58,392 nt of DNA from Desulfobacterales bacterium (GTDB lineage Bacteria; Desulfobacterota; Desulfobacteria; Desulfobacterales; ETH-SRB1): NCBI GenBank assembly GCA_030610995.1, contig JAUWQO010000006.1:1-58392 (forward strand), read 5' to 3'. Positions 17,901 to 26,448 of this stretch are shown piece by piece. Positions within the stretch are counted from its first letter, which is position 1, and each line of letters starts with the position of its first letter. The position numbers and the translations under genes are program-made. The notes beneath the pieces are model-generated. The model was not told the DNA's origin and did not search any database. It saw nothing but the letters and a program-made list of their open reading frames with translations.

Positions 17901-19429
17901 AGATTCAATTCCTGAGAGTCGTTTGTATCTATAGGCATTATAGGCAGGTCTTTTAAACTCGATTCAACAAATTTAGGATCTGATAAATAGCGGTATAATT
18001 GTACAAACCATTCAATAGATTGGTTATGCAATTCAACTTTCTTTAGCCATTCAGCTATTTCATCCGGTAAAAGTGGTTGAACACCTATAACCCTGAGTTG
18101 TTTTGAATTGGCTGCAATGTCGGCATGAACAAGACGTACACTTTCCTTGGAATACTCATGGTAGGACAAACCGGCGTTCAACAACTCACGAAACTTTTTC
18201 GGAGCAAGACGAGATCTGCCGGGAATCACTGTTTCATAATCCGTAGCTGACTGAATACATAATGAATTTCTCAGAAGTGCTTGAATCTGCTCAATTACCG
18301 GTTCAAGAAATATTTTATGTGTCTCAAGGGGTATTGATGCATAGATTGAACTTTTTTGTTTCTTTGAAAGATCATTACTTTGTAAACAGGTCAGGAAAGC
18401 CTTTTTGTATACTTCTGCAATATTATCCCTTAACCACTTGTTCCAATCTTCGTCTATATGTATATCTTCTCTGGAACCTACGAGTACAAAATCTGCATTG
18501 ACCAAAAACGGTAATCCAGTGTTTTGCCATACTGGAAGATAGGCAAAAAGTTCTTCCGGGTGTACTTCATTGCCCAACAATATTGCCACTGATACGTCCC
18601 TGCTGTTTATTCCCTTTCTTTTTTCATGGTTGATTTCCTTCGGCTTTTCGAATGGTTCGGTAGTCATCCAGTAAATTGAGGATATCACGTCTCCTTGATT
18701 ATCTTCTTCTTTTAAATATGTAAGCTCAATCAATGGTGCCTTTGTATCATCTTTCTCAATGTCTATTTCATAATTGGCTTCAGGCGTTGATACCTCAATC
18801 TTTATAGTTTTCAGTTTTTTGAGAAACAAAATGGTTTCAGGGGCAATATCCATCAATGCCTTTATGACTTGTTTAACACTTGTATTCTTTTCGTTGATTG
18901 GCAGAACAATGTTAGTCCAATCCTGTTTGATACCTGCAGGAATATTCTCAACCCACTTCGGTACGATATAGCCCAAGTCCGTTTCGTCATCCTTTTCCGG
19001 CAAAGAAAAATGAAATCCATTGGAGAAAATATAAGGGCAATTGGTAATTCTAAAAACGGATTTAAACCCGATTCCTTTTTCTCCGATATACCCCTGAGCT
19101 TTTAATTTGGTCGATTGTCCAACTTTACAAATAGCATCAACATGTTTTTTTTGAAATCCTGTTTCGTTATTCTCAACAATTAATGCAAGTTGGCGTTTCC
19201 CTTCTATCTCAATTTCATTAATCCTAAACCGCAGGGTAGGCGTAATGCCATTCGCGTAGTCATTGTCTTCTGCGTTTTGTATAAGTTCAAAGATGAAGTG
19301 TGTCTTTTTTGAATACAGGTCTTCAGCCAGCGTTTTGATGCTACTGGCATAACCTTCAAGTGTACGCCGCGTGTTTTTCTCGCTGCTATAGTCACTACGA
19401 ATTTTATTGATTAAATCCTGCTCGGTCAT
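14927..19429 (-). CDS. NO VEIN/sacsin-type GHKL ATPase with C-terminal zinc/HNH-like module
   Basis: A 1500-aa protein. Residues 1-220 form a Hsp90/histidine-kinase-like ATPase of the sacsin/NO VEIN type: N-box FELIQNAEDN (E48, N52), NNETGF at 87-92, a VGQSTK block, and GYIGEKGIGFKSVF at 113-126. The middle about 1000 residues are unrecognised. About 1220-1380 is low-complexity, rich in Thr/Ser/Glu/Lys. The C-terminus has CQIC...KPFF...GNALCLCAEHFAKWQHG, a Cys/His zinc module resembling HNH-type nuclease ends. The ATG is 3 nt after the helicase stop, and its ribosome binding site (ggag) lies inside the helicase gene, so translation is coupled. A defence role is inferred from the neighbourhood. 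Confidence 0.85.
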   Translation of the reverse strand: MTEQDLINKIRSDYSSEKNTRRTLEGYASSIKTLAEDLYSKKTHFIFELIQNAEDNDYANGITPTLRFRINEIEIEGKRQLALIVENNETGFQKKHVDAICKVGQSTKLKAQGYIGEKGIGFKSVFRITNCPYIFSNGFHFSLPEKDDETDLGYIVPKWVENIPAGIKQDWTNIVLPINEKNTSVKQVIKALMDIAPETILFLKKLKTIKIEVSTPEANYEIDIEKDDTKAPLIELTYLKEEDNQGDVISSIYWMTTEPFEKPKEINHEKRKGINSRDVSVAILLGNEVHPEELFAYLPVWQNTGLPFLVNADFVLVGSREDIHIDEDWNKWLRDNIAEVYKKAFLTCLQSNDLSKKQKSSIYASIPLETHKIFLEPVIEQIQALLRNSLCIQSATDYETVIPGRSRLAPKKFRELLNAGLSYHEYSKESVRLVHADIAANSKQLRVIGVQPLLPDEIAEWLKKVELHNQSIEWFVQLYRYLSDPKFVESSLKDLPIMPIDTNDSQELNLSCDNEQPIYFSCDEDTRQKMDSIPDWLSKLVPVAFLTPELFEFLDQQEDADDLKKWMTDALNIYSFSMESYCVDILNKLKDEYEEMKTQQLIEATEFLTQNSGDDFSWDSLPVILADERRMSIKDAQNLTWNNGDSEDNRHKIQAVVVPENYDLETGWQNIWQIKDDRKHFVYLSKSYHHNLIKFFVDNKTVYTYPTPHERHEDGYYDKYYDYLSPEWMKAKTVVKIEQSATIMKWLNTCRQDIDEWEYHHYSRRDGRCNYSLSENKLAEIIMSLKLLKWLPTTKGHVRPSRAFLPKKSIKEILGDNVPYFEQYLPENITKLLGVRPDLTVEEILEVLQDYPGDSSANFDLIQRLYSEIETRSFYDGKSVKTAFLNHALIFIPSDEKNGTWHKPDECVWVDSSDVLGDDFVYLERPYPKLKKLFVEILEVKEKVDTECFSRRWLKLQDNPISDKNEQRRLIEHLYRELKPIAQMAEDKRPDWWDDFVNQAKFYTQLDTFEDREEVVVPDDGELKSIFKDCDISFSWRPAKDSFNDWLNFYKAFGISVLSESVTMGLTNDVNYDTNDQNEYITEDSVKMIAAWLREKQQGKYIRLLNDGVFKQLLMIKEANTQELIAVNFTLEIDTLEKDVEAQYPVFWDRGIDRNILVLSNNANKSDIANHIAQIILNSRSYKDLADWTELVLGSCDTNRLNKRGWNVPQEIVDICKTGESMPKEETVEAKEPLAPSIPQEGSNEIENSTSTITSSATSDNYGDSSDNQEQTKTLTNNIINKPTSDKQEKQTQTDDSSPKPETEPAKINLKDEVEQAFNKPGETELKERFSDDGDVKNPERRRENSYDEYREQQQQEPNADARRKKTLRTILEGPDKQIREYLYQMYEGKCQICQKTFPEKNGKPFFVANYIVERKVARAVDASGNALCLCAEHFAKWQHGAIETEDIIKQIDSYKTKSEGGIDMPILKIKLCGEDCKIIYKEKHLLELQEFLRASDMQE

Positions 19430-19432
19430 AAA

Positions 19433-22400
19433 TCATTTCTCCACTATCAACACACCATAAGCCACCGGCTTGGCAGTAACATCCGCCCTTTCCTTTGCAA
19501 TCTCCAAATCCTGAATACGCCGCGCGTAATCGGCTTCGGCTGTGTCGATTTGAGATTGGCGCATCCGCCTGATTTTGTCATCCCTCGCCTGACCGAGTTG
19601 CTCTTCAAGAAGTGATATTCGCGCCCTGTGGCTGGTTCCCAGACTTTCACTGCGATATTGGGACAATTTACGCGTCTGATGCTGGTGCTGTTCACGAGCT
19701 TTTGACCAGAGTTTATAGTGATGAGCGTCCAGTTTGTCCCAGGCTGAAGGATCAGGCAGATTCTCATTTTCTGTTGGATCGTCCCCGGCTTTCTCAAGGA
19801 GCTTGCCGAGATTAGCCGTGACTTGTTCTGAATCGGCAACCGGGCATAGGATCAGGTCTTCCCTGATGCCGTGAAACTGCCATTGATAGATAGCAAACAG
19901 GTATTTTCCACCCGGAACTGTATTGTCCATTACTCTTAATGTTGTGACTATCCGTTTGCCGACATCAATTGCCCCGGACGCCTGTCTTACCAATGGATGA
20001 ATGGGCATGATAAACGCTGCCTTGGGGTGCTGGGTGGCGCATCCGGCTTCAAATGTTATCGGCAGATGGGGATCGCCTTCTTTTAACCAGTTTTCCCATT
20101 CCCGATATGAGGATATTTTTTGTCGGGGTAATTTCCGGAAGTCTTTTAGCAGACAGCTGCGGGCCTCTTGAGAAAGGCGCAATGTCTTGAGCGGCTTATC
20201 GCCAAGAATGAACTCCTGCTCTTTGCCGCAGGTTTGCTGTAAATAAAGTGTAACAAGGTCGAAAATTAATGCAGGGGAAAGCCAGAAATTTGACGCCTCG
20301 TCAATCTCCTTCTTCAACTGATCTTCAGGCAGTCGAATTCCGAACAGCTCAACCTGCTTTTCTTCAAGCTCTCCTTGTTCCTGTATCAGGCGGATCTTAT
20401 TATCCGACAATTGTTGGAGTTTTTCGCCACGCTCCTCATCACTCAGGGAAACATTCTCCGCAATATTACGTATTTCTCTGCTGATCTCACCGAGTATTTC
20501 TTCACTTCCGCCCAATGCCCTGTTAAAAATTCCTATGCGCAATAAACAGCGTTCATAGATGTCCGCATCAACGGTGCCAGGCGTAATCATATTAAAAATA
20601 GCGACACTCTCGCTTTTTTGTCCCCAGCGGTCAATTCGTCCAATTCTCTGCTCTATCCGCATGGGGTTCCACGGCAAATCATAGTTTATGATGCAATCGC
20701 AGAACTGATAGTCCAGTCCTTCACAGCCGATTTCGGAAAACAGTAAAACATCCAGGGCATTACTCTCTTCACGATCCAACTCAAAACGCTTGCGAAATTC
20801 CATACGTTCTTCGTCAGGAGTCCCGCCATGAACCAACCCAACGCAGAAACCATCCCTCTCAAGGTGTTGATAGAGGTAATGGAGAGTATGCCGAAAGCTG
20901 CTAAAAAGCATAATTTTGTTGTTTGGCAGCTCCTGTTTGTTTTTCAAGATTTTCCTGAGAGCCTCAAGCTTAGGGTCATAGGAATCAAGGCTTCGTGCCT
21001 GTTCAAGGATGTTTTCAATTTTTGATGCTATGATTTTAACCGCATTTTCAAGAGGAACTCCCTGGATATTGTCGGCCTCGTCCCATGATAATTCGTCCAG
21101 ATGACGGTCAAGAATGTCCCGGAGAAAGGGGACAAGACCATATAAACAGCTTGCTGCCTGCCGCCTGATTGTTGTCATCATGAATTTTACATTACTATCG
21201 CCATGAATTTGGCTAAAAATCTCAGCCTGAATATTAAGCAAATCGTCATGAAGCCTTTTTTGTGCAGGAGTGAATTCTACAACAACTGTTTCCGGTCTTC
21301 TTATCGTGAAATCACCAATATCGCGCCTGCGGGTTCTGTTAATTATCCCTGAGAAGGTGTGCAGGTCTTCAATGTCAGTAATAAGGCGTATACACTCTTC
21401 CTCTGAGATGACTTTTTGAGAAAGTTGTGCATGGACTCTATTGAATTCCGGATTGTGCCTGAGAATGGCCTTGCCCCATGGTGTTGCTGCGGCTTCATCC
21501 AGTTTTTCCGCTGCTTGTATGGCCCATTCCGATTTCCGTACGCGCACCAAGTCTATGGCATGATTTATGAACTGGTTCGGCTCCGCCATATGGTTAAAAC
21601 TTTCCTGGTCAATGATGAGGTCAGGCCTGAGGGTGTTGAGCAAGACGAAAAGATCGTGGCTGCCAAGCTGTATGGGTGTGGCCGTCAGAAAGACCACCGC
21701 TTCGGCGTGATCACAAAAGAACCTCACTGCCTTATGGCTATATGTCTCTTGATTTCGGATGTGGTGGGCCTCGTCTACAATAACCAGGTCGAAACGGGGC
21801 GGTGGATCCAGATCCAAAAGTCCTTTTTTGAGCTTTCCCTTGCTGCCAGGCCCTGTTCCATAGAGAAGAGCCTCGTCAAACAAGGAATAAGGCAAGATAA
21901 CTTTCTGATGCTGTTCAGGCCAGATACCTTCCAAATCCATTTCGTTAATGCAATATCTTAGCGTGCTGCCGTCAAGATGAATGAAACGCTCATCAAAACG
22001 TTTCATTTCCAGTTCCCACTTACGTTCGGTAATCAGTGGCCGCGGGCATATGATAAGGATGGAACGGATATCACGTCTGGCCTGCAGCTCGCGAAGAATT
22101 AACCCCGCCTCAATGGTTTTGCCAACGCCCACTCCGTCAGCAATAAGTAAACGCGGTCGGTCAGATCGGATAAATTTCAGCACCGGTCTGAATTGATATG
22201 GGATAAAATCAATACGGGCGGCATTAAGTGAATAAAGCGTTGATAATCCTGGATGTCTTATCTGGAGAGCGGTGAGATAAGAGTGAAACTGTTGACAGGA
22301 TAAGAAGTGAGACTCCTTATCCTTACGGCCTTCAGCCTGGATTTGAGAAGCATAAAACATCTGAGTATCACCATCAACGAAAACTCTGTAGCGGCTTTCC

Positions 22401-23023
22401 AGTTCACCGGTCATAACCGAAATAATCGCTCCTCGTATGTCAGGGTTTGACTTCAGGGAAACAATCTGCCCCGCTTTGAACTCAGCATTGGCATTTTTTT
22501 TATCCGGCGCTGTTTGTTCTTCTTTTATCTCAATTTGAGGGGCGGAAGCCATTTCCGTAGCCAGCAAGGCTTTTTTTGTAGAGCGAATCTCTTGAATGAA
22601 GGTGTCATCGACCTCTATTACCGTAGCGAATCGCTGCAGGGTATCAATGTCCCGGTATATATCTTCAAGCGGAAATCCTTCTGTTCCAGCGTGTGCCCAC
22701 CGGTTCCGAACGGTCTGCATTTCCTTTACAAAATGGCGGTCTTCCGAAGTCAGATCTAATTTCATTGAAATCTGGTACCAATTCCGGTCCAACACGCGAA
22801 GCAGGGCTGCGAGATCCAATGATGTAAGTGACTCAATTCCTCGTTGCTTGACCTGGCGCTGTTGCTGGAATGAGAGATTGTTTACTACGGCTTCGTTCCA
22901 CCAATCATTAAAAAGTGGTGGCAATAATCGATCGAGGAAATTCGCAAGAAACTTGGAGGTTTGTCCGAACAAGTTATATACTATTGGCTGAATATTTGAC
23001 TGAGTTTTTTGATCTAAATTCAT
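19433..23023 (-). CDS. Swt1-type HEPN domain fused to SNF2/RapA-like helicase
   Basis: A 1196-aa protein. Residues 1-155 match the Swt1-type HEPN domain, with the putative RNase motif RNRWAH (R106-H111) in KEMQTVRNRWAHAG. After a linker and a small beta domain (about 180-225) comes an SNF2-family motor. Walker A is ADGVGVGKT (295-303), motif II is DEAH (417-420) in LVIVDEAHHIRNQ, and motif III is FLTATPIQ. The C-lobe has LVHGGTPDEERM, LLFSEIGCEGLDYQ and QRIGRIDRWGQ. The C-terminal about 350 residues are coiled-coil rich (LEEKQVELFG, RRIQDLEIAKERAD). It is the first gene of a two-gene unit with the NOV-type ATPase. Confidence 0.88.
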   Translation of the reverse strand: MNLDQKTQSNIQPIVYNLFGQTSKFLANFLDRLLPPLFNDWWNEAVVNNLSFQQQRQVKQRGIESLTSLDLAALLRVLDRNWYQISMKLDLTSEDRHFVKEMQTVRNRWAHAGTEGFPLEDIYRDIDTLQRFATVIEVDDTFIQEIRSTKKALLATEMASAPQIEIKEEQTAPDKKNANAEFKAGQIVSLKSNPDIRGAIISVMTGELESRYRVFVDGDTQMFYASQIQAEGRKDKESHFLSCQQFHSYLTALQIRHPGLSTLYSLNAARIDFIPYQFRPVLKFIRSDRPRLLIADGVGVGKTIEAGLILRELQARRDIRSILIICPRPLITERKWELEMKRFDERFIHLDGSTLRYCINEMDLEGIWPEQHQKVILPYSLFDEALLYGTGPGSKGKLKKGLLDLDPPPRFDLVIVDEAHHIRNQETYSHKAVRFFCDHAEAVVFLTATPIQLGSHDLFVLLNTLRPDLIIDQESFNHMAEPNQFINHAIDLVRVRKSEWAIQAAEKLDEAAATPWGKAILRHNPEFNRVHAQLSQKVISEEECIRLITDIEDLHTFSGIINRTRRRDIGDFTIRRPETVVVEFTPAQKRLHDDLLNIQAEIFSQIHGDSNVKFMMTTIRRQAASCLYGLVPFLRDILDRHLDELSWDEADNIQGVPLENAVKIIASKIENILEQARSLDSYDPKLEALRKILKNKQELPNNKIMLFSSFRHTLHYLYQHLERDGFCVGLVHGGTPDEERMEFRKRFELDREESNALDVLLFSEIGCEGLDYQFCDCIINYDLPWNPMRIEQRIGRIDRWGQKSESVAIFNMITPGTVDADIYERCLLRIGIFNRALGGSEEILGEISREIRNIAENVSLSDEERGEKLQQLSDNKIRLIQEQGELEEKQVELFGIRLPEDQLKKEIDEASNFWLSPALIFDLVTLYLQQTCGKEQEFILGDKPLKTLRLSQEARSCLLKDFRKLPRQKISSYREWENWLKEGDPHLPITFEAGCATQHPKAAFIMPIHPLVRQASGAIDVGKRIVTTLRVMDNTVPGGKYLFAIYQWQFHGIREDLILCPVADSEQVTANLGKLLEKAGDDPTENENLPDPSAWDKLDAHHYKLWSKAREQHQHQTRKLSQYRSESLGTSHRARISLLEEQLGQARDDKIRRMRQSQIDTAEADYARRIQDLEIAKERADVTAKPVAYGVLIVEK

Positions 23024-23139
23024 GATTATATGCCTTAAAAAATGTATCTGCGCAGTATCCGTGCAATGAGATTACATGGTACTCAGGTTGTCCATTTTTT
23101 TCCGCTGTTCACTTTATCCTGCTGACATCATTTGTTGCA

Positions 23140-23232
23140 CTACGCAGGTTTTGCCTCCAGCCGTTTCAGTGCTATTTCAACCGCTTTGTGAAGCTTCTGC
23201 TCCAGCAGTTCGCGTTTCGGCAGTTCGGTCAT
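23140..23232 (-). CDS. Very short frame upstream of the helicase (30 aa)
   Basis: The frame reads MTELPKRELLEQKLHKAVEI then ALKRLEAKPA and a stop: a single amphipathic helix. There is no clear ribosome binding site. It could be a leader-type peptide, or the N-terminal stub of a truncated gene lying between the winged-helix fragment and the helicase. I list it because its composition looks coding. Confidence 0.25.
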   Translation of the reverse strand: MTELPKRELLEQKLHKAVEIALKRLEAKPA

Positions 23233-23257
23233 TTAACAAATTCATAATCAAGCATAT

Positions 23258-23572
23258 TCATTTCCCCGCTTGGTTCTGTTCACCCCATTCTTTGCCCTTA
23301 TCTGTAAGACGATATTTTTGTTTGCTGCTTCTCGGTTTATCAAGGATTGTCATTTCCACAAGTTCTAATTCCAGAGCCGGCTTCAAATAGCGATCCCTGA
23401 AGTTTGCTTGTCCTTTCAGGTTGAGAGCGATCTGAGCTTCTGAGCGGCTCATAGGCGTATGCAGTATTTTTAAGAATTTCTGAACTTCACCTGTGACCTG
23501 TTCGGCAACCGGGTCTTTTGCCAAAGGTAGGCGGGAAAAGGTGCCCTTTCTAATTTGTCCAGAAAACGCCAA
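23258..23572 (-). pseudogene. Winged-helix C-terminal fragment of a Fic/AlbA_2-type regulator
   Basis: Residues 40-100 match the winged-helix tail found at the end of Fic or ATPase/AlbA_2-type regulators (RSEAQIALNLKGQANFRDRY, KPALELELVEMTI, DKPRSSKQKYRLTDKGKEWG). The catalytic or DNA-binding N-terminal domain is absent. Directly upstream (23566-23625) is a short repeat (gccaactaattgcc...), the usual low-complexity linker of such proteins. This is best read as a truncated gene. Confidence 0.65.
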
Positions 23573-23646
23573 CTAATTGCCAGAATCGCCAACTAATCGC
23601 CAACTAATTGCCAACTCACTTCAGAATATAATGAGTATTTCTTCCT

Positions 23647-24075
23647 TCACTCAAAAAGACTTTTCTGAGGATCAGGGGTAAGTTGACCTTTATCTATTTC
23701 TTTTTTCACCCACTTCAGAACCTCTTTTGCAATCTCGATTGCTTTTCTAATGTCCTCTTCATCCACCGGTTCATAGTCCCCTGGATAACGGGTTTCAACG
23801 GCATAACCTGTTAATATTTTTGCGTTTTGCAGGTTTACGGGCACATCCACGCCCTTTTTTTCCAATAGCTCAATGAGATAAGCAATATCATGGGTTTTAG
23901 GAAAAACGATCTCATGAATAATGCATGCTGATTTAAAAGCTTTTTCCACAGCTTGCTGGGCATCATAGCAAAGGTCTTCATAAAGTATGTCAGGTGAAAC
24001 CCTGCCTGACTTTGCGCGCGCCATGTTGCTTTTTGCCCTTTTCAACCACTCGTTTGCCTTATCAAGATTTTTCAT
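23647..24075 (-). CDS. HEPN-domain protein of a HEPN/MNT toxin-antitoxin pair
   Basis: A roughly 140-aa all-helical HEPN protein (COG2250 type: ANEWLKRAKSNMARAKSG, YDAQQAVEKAFKSACI, PKTHDIAYLIELLEKKG, a TRYPGDYEP block and a C-terminal helix). I use the Met at 24075, which overlaps the end of the nucleotidyltransferase gene by 14 nt; an earlier Met would overlap more. In HEPN/MNT modules the HEPN partner is the RNase toxin and the nucleotidyltransferase neutralises it. Confidence 0.88.
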   Translation of the reverse strand: MKNLDKANEWLKRAKSNMARAKSGRVSPDILYEDLCYDAQQAVEKAFKSACIIHEIVFPKTHDIAYLIELLEKKGVDVPVNLQNAKILTGYAVETRYPGDYEPVDEEDIRKAIEIAKEVLKWVKKEIDKGQLTPDPQKSLFE

Positions 24076-24373
24076 AAACCATCCTTCCATTCTTATCAGC
24101 TTCGAAATAAATCAGGTAAGGATCCGTCTTGAGATGTTCATACTTATCTAAATCAGTGACAATCACGTCTATGGGAGCTCCGACATCTTTAAAGCTCAAA
24201 TATATCTTCTGAGTTAATAAACGCTGTTTTTTGACACCTCTTTTCAAAACAAGAAGGTCATAATCGCTACCCGGTTTGTTATCACCTCTTGCGTGTGAGC
24301 CAAACAGGATAATCTTGTCAGGTTGGGCCACCTTGACAATAGTTTTTATTGCCTTTTCTAACGAATCATTCAT
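24062..24373 (-). CDS. MNT-type nucleotidyltransferase antitoxin
   Basis: A 103-aa minimal nucleotidyltransferase. The Pol-beta signature GSHARG (25-30) is followed by SDYDLLV with D37 and D39, and a third acidic residue is in APIDVIVTD. The complete triad suggests an active AMP-transferase, as in MntA-like antitoxins. The end of the gene overlaps the HEPN gene (tcttgataag contains its TGA). It forms the toxin-antitoxin pair beside the large helicase/ATPase locus. Confidence 0.9.
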   Translation of the reverse strand: MNDSLEKAIKTIVKVAQPDKIILFGSHARGDNKPGSDYDLLVLKRGVKKQRLLTQKIYLSFKDVGAPIDVIVTDLDKYEHLKTDPYLIYFEADKNGRMVYEKS

Positions 24374-24388
24374 TTGGTAATTCCCTCC

Positions 24389-24751
24389 TCATGCCGTAAA
24401 CATTCTTTTTAAATATCTGTCTAAAACATCCGTCTTTGTTTCGCTCTCCTGCTCCGGCCTCAGATTAAATTTATTCAGCCTCAAAAAGCGGTAGCCGTAG
24501 CTTTCAAGCTCTATCTGGCGGCTGATGTCATAATCAAGATACTCCTGGGGAAAATTATGTTTAGTCACAATGTCGGGGTTTTTTGTATGGTATTCCACGC
24601 CGTCATATTCCAGGATCAGGGCCTGCTCTTTGCCGCCTTTTGTCCATCGGTAGTTTATCAGTGTCCTGAAATTAAACCTTGTTTCAGTAAATGCCGCAAA
24701 GTAATTGAGGATGTTTGCAGATAATCTGGTTGAGTTTTTTTGGTTTGGCAT
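24389..24751 (-). pseudogene. Internally deleted DUF559/Vsr-like tail of a helicase
   Basis: The start (ILNYFAAFTETRFNFRTLIN) is a block normally found deep inside long superfamily I/II helicases. It is joined directly to a PD-(D/E)XK-like end (ALILEYDGVEYH, then QIELESYGYRFLRLNKFNL). In full-length relatives several hundred residues separate these blocks. The 120-aa frame therefore looks like a deletion derivative, although it is open and has a Met start. It could still make a small nuclease-like peptide. Confidence 0.5.
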
Positions 24752-25641
24752 TGGATTTATCCCTCAGGGAACTTAAGAGACACTTTTCATTTATAAGTTT
24801 GTATCATTAAGAATATAATAGTGTCTTTATTTAATGCTTCTCAGTTTGTGAGTTCGTATCGCTGAGGAAGAGAGCAGACAGGTTCTTTTTCAGTTCGAGA
24901 TTCTCCAGATCCAGGCCTGTGAAGCAAAAAGCCCCATCTTTCATTTTAATGAAAAATGGGGCTTTATTTTTCTGTAATACAATACGGGTCAACCGATCCT
25001 CCTTATTTGAGGTTCAAAAACAGACCAAAGATAATTTTAAATATTATATATCAGATGAAAACTTAAACTTTTTTCATATAACCTATACCTTGAGATTAGG
25101 TCAAGAAAGTATCTCTTAAATTTGAGGCAATTCCGAGCGAAAAAATAGCTAAAATTAACGTAACTACTCAGCCACCAAGACACTAAGGCACTAAGATTGA
25201 TCTAAAACGGACTTGTTATTCCTTTGAAAAGCCAAACATGACAATCTTCTGATAATTTTAATTGTCAAAGTCTTCAAATAATGATGTGACTTTTATAAAT
25301 TTCTCTTTTTTGGCCGCTTTTTTGGCCTGTATGATATTTTTTTCAAATTAAGAGACTTATAGCTGTCCTGCCTTTGTTGCCTTCTGTGCGCCGCCGGAAT
25401 AATCAAGTTCGCTTGTGTGTGGCCGAATTGGCGAATTGGTGGCTAAATGGCAATCCTTAACACAATATATTGTGGTTTGATAAGAACTATTGACATAGAG
25501 TAAAAATATACCTTGACTATGAAACAAATAATGCCGATATAAAAAATATATGAATGTAGTACATCAACACTTTCTTTGATATTGTTTGTCTCTGACCATA
25601 GATAAATTTTGGAACTCATCTTCAAGGAAAGGAAAATAATT
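24752..25641. other. Gene-free spacer with one terminator
   Basis: I see no convincing gene. A strong hairpin terminator lies at 24926-24970. Around 25258-25349 the minus strand spells AKKAAKKEKFIKVTSLFEDF before a stop, possibly a decayed gene end. The rest is AT-rich and carries recurrent phrases such as 'cactaaggcactaag'. Confidence 0.5.
24926..24970. terminator. Bidirectional rho-independent terminator
   Basis: Inverted repeat aaagccccat...atggggcttt, with A-runs on the left and a T-run on the right. It could terminate transcription from either side of the boundary of the defence-like island. Confidence 0.7.
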
Positions 25642-25983
25642 ATGTCAGTACAAACATCTCCAAACAAACACCTTTTAAGGTGTTACGGGCATAAAACAAA
25701 AAAGAACCGTTGGTATGGCGTCTGTATCGATCTAAATTTAGCTGTCGAATCTGACTCTCCTGAAGGTCTTAAAAAGAAAATGAGCGAAGTTATTGTCAGC
25801 TATTTGGAGACCGTCTTCAATACAGAAGACAAAGCCTCTATCCCACAACTACTCAAACGCCGGGCTCCGCTTCTTGATTGGTTAACATATTATAAAATCA
25901 GAATTATTATGTTTATCAATCGCTTTCCTGGGAATTTTACATTTAACGAGGTCATTCCCTTTCCCTCTGCCCATGGTTGCTAA
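25642..25983 (+). CDS. HicB-like antitoxin
   Basis: A 113-aa protein. Residues 10-60 show a HicB-type half-barrel (LRCYGHKTKKNRWYGVCIDL followed by LAVESDSPEGLKKKM), and the C-terminus is hydrophobic and unusual for HicB (IRIIMFINRFPGNFTFN). I start at the ATG at 25642, which has a ribosome binding site (aaggaaaataatt). It overlaps the next gene by a TAATG junction, supporting a coupled toxin-antitoxin pair in the less common HicB-first order. Confidence 0.6.
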   Translation: MSVQTSPNKHLLRCYGHKTKKNRWYGVCIDLNLAVESDSPEGLKKKMSEVIVSYLETVFNTEDKASIPQLLKRRAPLLDWLTYYKIRIIMFINRFPGNFTFNEVIPFPSAHGC

Positions 25984-26228
25984 TGCCCAAATATCCACCG
26001 CTTGACCGTAGCCAGGTTGAAAGCATCTTAAAAAAACTTCACTTCCAGAACAAAAGACAAAAGGCGAGCCATGCTCACTGGGAGGGCTACACAGAAGGGC
26101 GGCGCAGAATCGTTACCGTAGATCACCTTAAGAGTAAAAAAGAAAAATATGGACACAAACTACTTGGAAAGATGATTGAGCAATCGGGGCTTAGTAAAGA
26201 AGAATTTTACTCCTATCTAAACAAATAA
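25983..26228 (+). CDS. HicA-like mRNA interferase toxin
   Basis: An 81-aa protein of HicA/YcfA type. The family block with the catalytic His is SHAHWEGYTEGRRRIVTVD, followed by LLGKMIEQSGLSKEEFYSYL, the C-terminal helix seen in the family. The start ATG overlaps the stop of the HicB-like gene. With that gene it makes a compact module, here standing alone between the defence-like island and the tRNA cluster. Confidence 0.7.
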   Translation: MPKYPPLDRSQVESILKKLHFQNKRQKASHAHWEGYTEGRRRIVTVDHLKSKKEKYGHKLLGKMIEQSGLSKEEFYSYLNK

Positions 26229-26286
26229 TCCCTTAACAGCTTTGGTCTTAACAGGACAACAAAGCCAGTAACCCTTCGGAAAAATC

Positions 26287-26325
26287 AAAACCCGGATTCC
26301 AATGATGGAGACCGGGTTTTTATTA
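26287..26325 (+). terminator. Rho-independent terminator after the HicBA-like pair
   Basis: aaaacccgg...ccgggttttt hairpin with a T-run, about 60 bp after the HicA-like stop. Confidence 0.7.
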
Positions 26326-26407
26326 TCTGGCCTTCAAAATAATAAATCTGAACACAGGATTTATAAAAAGAAAGCGGGACTATAGAGGGACAAAACCGCA
26401 AAACTGA

Positions 26408-26448
26408 AAAAGGGTTTACAAAATTATATGCTGTAAACCCCTTTTTTG
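26408..26448. terminator. Rho-independent terminator-like hairpin
   Basis: agggtttaca...tgtaaaccccttttttg forms a stable stem with a T-run. It may close transcription from either side ahead of the tRNA-derived repeats. Confidence 0.6.

Noticed and set aside
14927-23023. Assignment of the two large genes to DISARM
   Set aside because: A SNF2 helicase is present, but no drmA/drmB/drmC-type genes or DISARM methyltransferase were found, and the HEPN and GHKL ATPase parts do not fit.
25258-25349. Possible small minus-strand gene end (KKAAKKEKFIKVTSLFEDF)
   Set aside because: There is no start codon or ribosome binding site, and it is too short to identify. Noted only as a possible relic within the spacer.
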